A DNA stretch of 23,130 bases, taken from positions 1,797,524 through 1,820,653 of the forward strand of contig WELB01000001.1 in NCBI GenBank assembly GCA_009602725.1, given 5' to 3'. Origin of the DNA: Spirogloea muscicola (Eukaryota > Streptophyta > Zygnematophyceae > Spirogloeales > Spirogloeaceae). Both the position numbers and the translations under genes were made by a program. Under the pieces are notes generated by a model. It made no database searches. It had not been told where the DNA came from and saw nothing but the letters and a program-made list of their open reading frames with translations. How positions within the stretch are numbered: position 1 is the stretch's first letter; the number at the start of each line of letters is the position of its first letter. This document shows, piece after piece, positions 18,001 through 23,130 of the stretch.

Positions 18001-20387
18001 TCGTGACAAATGTTTCCCCTGGCATGCATGCAGGTGCAGTCCTCTGTCGAGCCACCCAACTAAGACCCAAAGATGGCCCGCGTCTTCTATCAGTCAGGCC
18101 GATGTGTGTCGTAGCTGGAGAGCCTGCTGAAGTCACAATCACTGGGCATGACCTGTCCTTGCCTGGAACAAGGTATTGCAGACTCCATGTTTTCTTCACT
18201 GCACCCCCATGCATCGTCAGCAGCTGAGAACTAACATCCTTGGCAACATTTTGTAAGCCTGCCACCTGCTTCCTGGAATGGCACGTCAAGGGCTTCATTA
18301 GAAAGGAAGTTATATACACGAAGTCAAAGATTGTTTATGCTTAGGAAAAGAGTGTGCCTCTCATTGCCCAGACAAGAACCCCCAAGACCTACTCAGCTGC
18401 AAGCTTGGCACCTGATGAGAAGGTTTTGAGGACTTCAGCACAGTTGCTAGTACTTTATAACCCTCTGTCTCCTGTCCTCCTTAAGATTATGAAACACTGA
18501 CGTCAGAAGCCAATAAGCTTGGGCGTTCCGAGGGAGGATGTCTTGCATGCTTGGCAAGGCCATTTGCTGATAGCTAATCGCACTTGTATGCAGAGTCTTG
18601 TGCTCCTCAAGGGGTAGGTATATTGATAGTCAAATTCTCAAGGAAGTGGATATTGGTTTGAGCTGCAGTGGACGCTCTGAGATCGAGCATCCTCTTGGCT
18701 CTCTGCTCGAGAAACAGATGCTGCACCTACCAGCCACGTACTGCAAGGGATTTGGACACATAATATTCATTGAGGTCAGATGACTATGTCCAAGCCAAGT
18801 TTTTGTGATGTGTGATATGAAAAGTTACACTGTTGATGAGCTTGACCTTGACCTAGACCTTGACTTGACAGCTTATCTGATTATCCTACATTCATGTGTG
18901 GCAGGTTGAACACGGGGTAGGCACCAGCTTTGTGCCACTGCTTGCAATCCATTGCAAGCTGGCCTGTGCAGAGATTCAAAGCCTGCAGGCCTGTGGTGGG
19001 GAACGTACTTCTGAGACGACCTGCCATCAGCTCCTTCTTGAACTTGGATGGACACTTCGCAAGGCTGAGAAATTGCGTCATGGAGAAACGACAACCTCAG
19101 GGCGGGAACTGCAGGAGCAAATCCAGGTGCACGTGCGGCGGCTGCAGCACTTGCTGGACTTTGCCGTGGGAAGATGCTGGCCAGCCGTGACTCGCCTCCT
19201 ACTCGAGGCGGCACTTGCTACACAAGCGTACAAGAGCAAGCAGATGTCATCAATACCTGCTACTCAAGCAGAGGGACAACCTTCAGAAGATGATGTGCTT
19301 GGCTTCGTTGGCATTGATCAAAGAGGTTTTAGCTTGCTGCATGGGGCGGTTGCTGGCAAGCATTTGCCATTGGTGAGGGTCCTGGAGGAGTACAGAAGGC
19401 GCCTGGCCGCACAAGCATCGGCGTCTTCATGTCAAGAAAATTGGTGGCATCTTGGTTACCAGGGTCCGGGAAAGGTGTCCCCACTTCATCTGGCGGCGCT
19501 AGTGGATGATGGTGGCAGAGTGCTCGCTGCTCTTGCTGGTGACGAGATTGAGGTTGTGCTACTTCTCTTTTCAATGCCAACCTTCACTTGCAGATACACT
19601 CACACAGTCGCAAGATGGTCTGGAAGCATGACACAAGCCACAGCGAATCCCCATGGCTTCACAGTTTGTTGACGTTATTATGTGGCCTGTAGTTCTTGCT
19701 CTTAGATAAATTGGGCTTCCACACAGCTGGCAATGTGCTCCGCTGGTCTTGTAGAGGCAGTCAAGGGACTCATTGACTTGGGTGGCAAAGTAGAAACCAA
19801 GGAGGTCAGGAGTTGCAGGAGGTCCAGGAGCAGTTGGCCTCACAACAACGTCCAATGTTTGTGGTGTGTGACAGGTCGCACGAGCTCTGTGGAAGACCTG
19901 CAGGGACGCTGCCGGCAAGACGCCACAAGAGTATGCTGTTGATGCTGGTCATTCAGCCTATGGGGACATCCTTGTCCGCAGCCCTCTACATCATAGCTCC
20001 CTCAGTAGTGAGAACAAAAAGCAGCCACAAGAGTGCGGTGTGTCCAAGTACGAAACGGTGATTACCCTTTGCTCAAGGTCTGCAGATGGACCTGTGCATG
20101 AAGCATCCATCAAGGCAAAGAAGTTGGATGATACTGTCATGCACAGCGATGCGCTTGATAAATTCTACAGCACAGGTGGTCTGTGCTGTGCACTACAGGC
20201 CTTGAGAAGCTGCAATTTGGCAGTGAGCTTGCAGAGGACATCTCAGCGTAGTCTTGTCACCATGCTGCTAGCGGCACTGATTGGCTGCCTCGGCCTCTGT
20301 GTCCTTCTCCAGCATCCTCATCGGATGCAGGCCACATCTCTGGCCATAAGAAGGTGCCTAGGTGTCACAGTAGCTCGTGACCCTTAA
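15027..20387 (+). CDS. SBP-box transcription factor with ankyrin-type repeats and C-terminal membrane segment (CRR1/SPL1-like), about 12 exons
   Basis: Exons: 15027-15625, 15799-15956, 16400-17010, 17174-17248, 17404-17511, 17673-17790, 18034-18188, 18291-18322 (weak), 18594-18774, 18905-19663, 19727-19804, 19875-20387; 1128 aa, phases consistent. The SBP domain (about residues 154-230) binds GTAC cores: CQVAGC...HRVCEEH forms zinc site 1, YCQQCGRLHP...GKRSC site 2, followed by the basic nuclear signal RRKLEKHNTRRRRR. N-terminal WDWDGDLLIA and the middle RISFKLFDWNPADFP, WLSSMPSDLEGFISPGC and FWAKGRMLVQ are typical of the long SPL1/SPL12 and algal CRR1 class. GFSLLHGAVAG and SPLHLAALVDDGG are the ankyrin units, then GKTPQEYAVDAGHSAY. 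VTMLLAALIGCLGLCVLL, 44 residues from the end, is a likely transmembrane helix. In Chlamydomonas CRR1 governs copper and hypoxia responses; that role is only inferred here. Exons 7-9 are the least certain. Confidence 0.9.
18841..18870 (+). repeat. CTTGAC hexamer repeat in SBP gene intron
   Basis: About five imperfect CTTGAC/CTAGAC units in the intron 18775-18904, just before the large ankyrin-coding exon. It is a simple repeat with no coding role seen. Confidence 0.8.
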
Positions 20388-21102
20388 TATTGCGGTTAGT
20401 ATGACTCCTGCTCGATGATCCGGTTTAGGGTTAGAGGAAACCTCCCTTGCCATTATGTTCAGCTGGTTCTTCTGCCAGTTGTACCAGCTCTTTCTGGTCG
20501 CAGCATGTATTTGCTATATCTTTGGCAGGTTCTTCTGCCACTCGTACCAGCTCTTTCTGGTAGCAGCAGTACATGCTTGTGGGACGGGCTCTACAGTGCA
20601 TGGCAATCACAGTGCATGGTAATTACTGATATAGCATGATGCACACATGACGATTACAGGGATCATAGATCTACTTGGTTTACCTTAAAATAGACAGTAC
20701 CGACATACAATGTTGAGGGGCTACATTCTTGCCGCTTGCTGTTTAGCCTCAATTCTGGGGGACACAACAATGTTGCACAAAAATTTACAGGCTGCTCGAG
20801 TGCTGTCCTCTGCCAGATGCTTCATACCAGATAAACCCTATGCTTGAATGGGCTCCCTCTACGACAACCTTCACATTGGGCCCTTGCAGGCTTCAAGCCG
20901 CATCCACAGGCCACATACTGTTCCCTTTCACTACACTTCTGAACACTCTTGCCATTACTTCGTGGCCACTAATATCCACATTTACAGCAAAGCAAGTATT
21001 GAAGGCCTGAAAGGCCTCCAAGAAATACAGCTAGTACTATGCCCTTCACAGTGGCAAAGTGTGGCAGGGGCAAGAAGGGCCGTCTGTGTTGTGGCAGAAG
21101 CC
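20388..21102. other. Convergent spacer between the SBP gene and POP4
   Basis: It contains the two-copy tandem repeat at 20465-20575 and a single TTTAGGGTTAG telomere-like motif near 20423. A TTACA (TGTAA on minus) near 20982 could be a distant POP4 polyadenylation signal. The ORF at 20848-21144 shows no recognisable domain and is antisense to the end of POP4. I see no gene. Confidence 0.5.
20465..20575 (+). repeat. 63-bp tandem repeat, two imperfect copies
   Basis: GGTTCTTCTGCCA and CGTACCAGCTCTTTCTGG (TTGTACCAG... in the first copy), with a GCAGCA tail, occur at 20465 and again at 20528. The repeat starts 78 bp after the SBP stop codon and so probably lies in its 3' UTR. Confidence 0.8.
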
Positions 21103-22638
21103 TCACAGCTCCACAGTTGCAGCTCGCTCAGCCGGCCTACCTAGAAAGCTCAATTGTCCACCATAGAGCAGCACTTTGAGGCTGTCTACAGACAAGCAGA
21201 AGACAGCTCCATCCTTTGGAATTACTGCCAAAAGAGCGCAACAATCATGCCGCTTCAGGGTGCCACCATGAACGAGTCAAGGGCTGCAAGTGCATGCACG
21301 TCTGAAGGTTATAGTCAATTTACACGTGTGCATTTACGTCAATGGCAGTGTATTACTTCTGACTGTGTTGTCTCGGGCAACAATGTGGAAGCTTCGCTGC
21401 ATGTCCTTGACCACAATGCCGCTCAAGCCCACCAGCAACGGATCCTTTGCACGCACAACTGAGCTGAGTACAACCATCAGTCAGCTTGCGATGCAATTGC
21501 TTGTCATGCAACCACCACCCAAGCATGCAAGGAGCAACTCTTGCAACTTGTCTCAATCTATACTCTCGCCAGAAAATGCAATGCTTGACCTGATGACGAA
21601 ATGACAGGTGACTAGTCATGAGGAGAGGGAAAGGATAATGTGACCAGGACTGACCGGAGATGTTGGCCCCATGGAGGTCAGCTCCATATATTCTTTGCTG
21701 GAGAAGGACACCTCTGAATGATACAGCACAGATTCAACACTGCGTGCGTGAAGCAAAGCTCGTAACTTGAAGCAACGAGTGTCCAACATATTACGATCTC
21801 CCTTTGGATAAGATTGATGCCCACGTCTACAGCTAGTCAATGATGGCGCACTCGAGGCAAATTGCGATGTTTGATCCAGGTAGGACATACCTGCAGTTCT
21901 CCATGAGTCTCCTCATGTAGGCTGCCCACAGATTGTGCAGTGGCATGTACAGCTCATACCTGCATGAATGTTAATAGGTGAGTCCTGCAAGTCACCCTAG
22001 TCTTTGTACGATGCATTCAATGCATGAAAGTCTACGCAGAATTGGTCATTATGTGCTCCAGCAGGCAATGTCACGCCTCATCCATGAGTTGCTCAAGTCA
22101 TAGCTCGCTCAAGGAAGTCATAGCTCGCTCAAGGCTACCCTCAGACCTGTGGTTGCGGGAAACCACAAAGCAGGTATTTTTGGGGGCTGCATCAAGAGGC
22201 TGCACTGCCGCATATGATTGTCTAGCTGAGGATTGATTAGCTTGACTGACAGGAGCAGAGTACTCATGCCTGTTCAAAGGGGGCTTGATGTCGAACGATC
22301 CCTGGCGGCGGTGCTGCCGCATGCTCATGCGGTGGCGCGAGCGCCGGCCCTGCTCGTGGATCTCGCGCCGGCGGGCACGGGTCGCCCCTCCCCCCTCCGC
22401 GACGACGCTGTCCAGCAGCAGCACCTTGTCGTGCACGCGGCTGCTGATGGTCCCGCTGACGTCTCCGATCTTGGCGTTGCCGGCCAGCAGCGAGCGCAGC
22501 ACAGCCTCCACCTGCGCCGCCGGGCTCCTGGGAGGAAGTGCTGCGCCAGGCTTAGCCTGTGGAGGTTGCGGGGGACGCCGGAGCGCCTCAAGCTGTTACT
22601 GGGCAGCCACGATCCATGGCTCCTTGGGGACCCGCCAT
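21103..22638 (-). CDS. Ribonuclease P/MRP protein subunit POP4 (p29), about 6 exons
   Basis: Exons in coding order: 22638-22600 (tentative), 22511-22264, 21959-21891, 21713-21655, 21458-21357, 21224-21103; 639 nt, 212 aa, close to the usual size. The family is a core protein of RNase P (5' maturation of pre-tRNA) and RNase MRP (rRNA processing), in nucleus and nucleolus. Landmarks: HDKVLLLDS, a basic stretch ending RQGSFDIKPPLNR, HEYELYMPLHNLWAAYM, GADLHGANI, then the Sm-like core VVRAKDPLLVGLSGIVVKD, MQRSFHIVARDN, IIPKDGAVFCLSV, LLYGGQL and a short ERAA tail. Internal phases all agree. Exon 1 (13 codons) is inferred: an alternative acceptor at 22557 would leave a 43-nt intron, shorter than any other here. 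The 5' end needs transcript data. Confidence 0.87.
22095..22134 (+). repeat. Perfect 20-bp tandem duplication in POP4 intron
   Basis: The unit AAGTCATAGCTCGCTCAAGG occurs twice head to tail without a mismatch, in the intron between 21960 and 22263. Complete identity points to a recent slippage or duplication event. Confidence 0.95.
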
Positions 22639-22925
22639 TAGCACCTCAGTGCTAGCACTGAAGTGCTCAGCACGCTTGAGCGGATTTGAGCTGGCTGAGC
22701 AGGCTACTATGACTATTTGGCTGTCATGGGTATCTCAACGAAGCATGCGATGCAGCCAAGAGCGCCACGAGTGGCGCAGCTGGCGCGCGCTCACCTCGGC
22801 GCTCGCACCTGCGGGCGGGCTGTGCACTGGCGCCCTCTTGTGGCTGCTGAACGCGGTGGCGCTTGCTGACAACCGGGCTGCACCTGCAGCTCGTGCACAC
22901 ACTTAGCGGCGCGTGACGGCCCGCC
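22639..22925. promoter_or_regulatory. Divergent promoter region between POP4 and the right-edge gene
   Basis: POP4 (start 22638, minus) and the right-edge ORF (start 22926, plus) face away from each other over 287 bp. The POP4-proximal end carries a 28-nt palindrome. No TATA-like element was recognised. The ORF 22559-22906 crosses this region but overlaps POP4 antisense and shows no domain. Confidence 0.45.
22640..22667. promoter_or_regulatory. 28-nt near-perfect palindrome next to the POP4 start
   Basis: AGCAC(C)TCAGTGC is followed directly by its reverse complement GCACTGA(A)GTGCT, with only one mismatched pair and GCTAGC at the centre. It ends one base before the proposed POP4 ATG on the minus strand. 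A dimeric factor site or a 5' UTR hairpin is possible; neither can be shown from sequence. Confidence 0.6.
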
Positions 22926-23130
22926 ATGGGAGCCATCGTTCGAGGCGCGCGGAGATGGGTGTCACGAGACGAGCTGGCGGTCGCAAGCGGCTCGGCAGAA
23001 GGCTCGGTAGGCTCGCACCTTGCGGCGGCAGCGCCGTCAGCTGCGGCGGCGGCGGCGTCCGCCCCAGCGGCTGCCGAGGCCGCGAAGGAGCGGCGGGTGC
23101 GGCGGGCCTTGCTCCTGCCGCAGACGCGGC
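22926..23130 (+). CDS. 5' part of an unrecognised gene, possibly organelle-targeted, cut by the window edge
   Basis: ATG 22926 (CGCCATGGG context) opens a frame of 68 codons that is still open at the right edge. It begins MGAIVRGARRWVSRDELAV, then Ala/Ser-rich low complexity, then a basic AAKERRVRRALLLPQTR stretch. The first residues look like a mitochondrial or plastid presequence, but two acids at DE and the short length make this uncertain. No domain is visible. GC-rich Ala-rich frames also occur by chance in this genome, so the call rests mainly on the start context and the head-to-head position with POP4. Confidence 0.45.
   Translation, partial: MGAIVRGARRWVSRDELAVASGSAEGSVGSHLAAAAPSAAAAAASAPAAAEAAKERRVRRALLLPQTR

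Noticed and set aside
19553-19593. Possible 41-nt intron (GTTGTG...GCAG) in the SBP gene
   Set aside because: Shorter than any supported intron here. Removing it shifts the frame away from the family-like NPHGFT and from the phase needed by the next exon.
19805-19874. Coding sequence EVQEQLASQQRPMFVVCD in 19819-19872
   Set aside because: It would need a 14-nt intron. Treating 19805-19874 as one 70-nt intron keeps phase and joins KVETKE to VARALWK and GKTPQEYA.
22557-22599. 43-nt intron joining POP4 exon 1 to an acceptor at 22557
   Set aside because: Too short compared with the other introns. The acceptor at 22512 gives an 88-nt intron in the same phase and a family-like start of exon 2.
1-23130. 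tRNA, rRNA, CRISPR array, bacterial operon or riboswitch
   Set aside because: No tRNA B-box with matching acceptor stem, no rRNA core sequence and no regularly spaced repeats were seen. The genes are spliced and eukaryotic.

Overview
The window is nuclear DNA of a eukaryote, most likely a chlorophyte green alga and perhaps a trebouxiophyte. Three observations support this. Every recognisable gene is cut by short GT-AG introns (mostly 70 to 450 nt). The best protein resemblances are to the plant/green-algal lineage: an SBP-box transcription factor, a plastid-type anthranilate synthase beta subunit with a transit peptide, and a plant-like PSMD9. The DNA also carries interstitial TTTAGGG-type telomere repeats and two possible TGTAA polyadenylation signals. 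Species cannot be told from the sequence alone. Exon structures were built by hand. In the seven well-resolved genes the splice phases agree at every internal junction, which is strong internal support for the coding parts; the 5' ends are less certain.

Layout, left to right. 1-257: edge of a probable retroelement ORF (-). 258-883: repeat-rich spacer. 884-3059 (+): anthranilate synthase beta (glutamine amidotransferase), 8 exons. 3060-3663: spacer with a decayed copy of the last coding exon and a strong hairpin. 3664-4968 (-): tRNA adenosine deaminase TAD2/ADAT2, 5 exons. 4969-5291: divergent promoter with a GGC repeat. 5292-6837 (+): PSMD9/Nas2-type proteasome assembly chaperone with PDZ domain, 6 exons, start unresolved and one ambiguous base. 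7091-9149 (-): SEL1-repeat protein with an organelle-type presequence, 9 exons. 9150-10494: telomere-like motif, GC-rich island, dispersed repeats and a MITE-like hairpin. 10495-12225 (+): GRAM-domain protein, 5 exons. 12226-15026: gene-free, dominated by a roughly 1.05 kb foldback structure whose arms are made of tandem subrepeats. 15027-20387 (+): large SBP-box/ankyrin transcription factor of the CRR1/SPL1 type with a C-terminal membrane segment, about 12 exons. 20388-21102: spacer with a 63-bp tandem repeat. 21103-22638 (-): RNase P/MRP subunit POP4, about 6 exons. 22926-end (+): start of an unrecognised, possibly organelle-targeted protein.

The genes are unrelated housekeeping or regulatory functions (tryptophan synthesis, tRNA editing, tRNA processing, proteasome assembly, transcription), so there is no operon-like system. 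TAD2/PSMD9 and POP4/unknown are tight head-to-head pairs that may share promoters. The least expected material is in the spacers: the foldback element, the related short repeat families, the telomere-like block next to the SEL1 start codon, and the near-perfect palindrome directly upstream of POP4.
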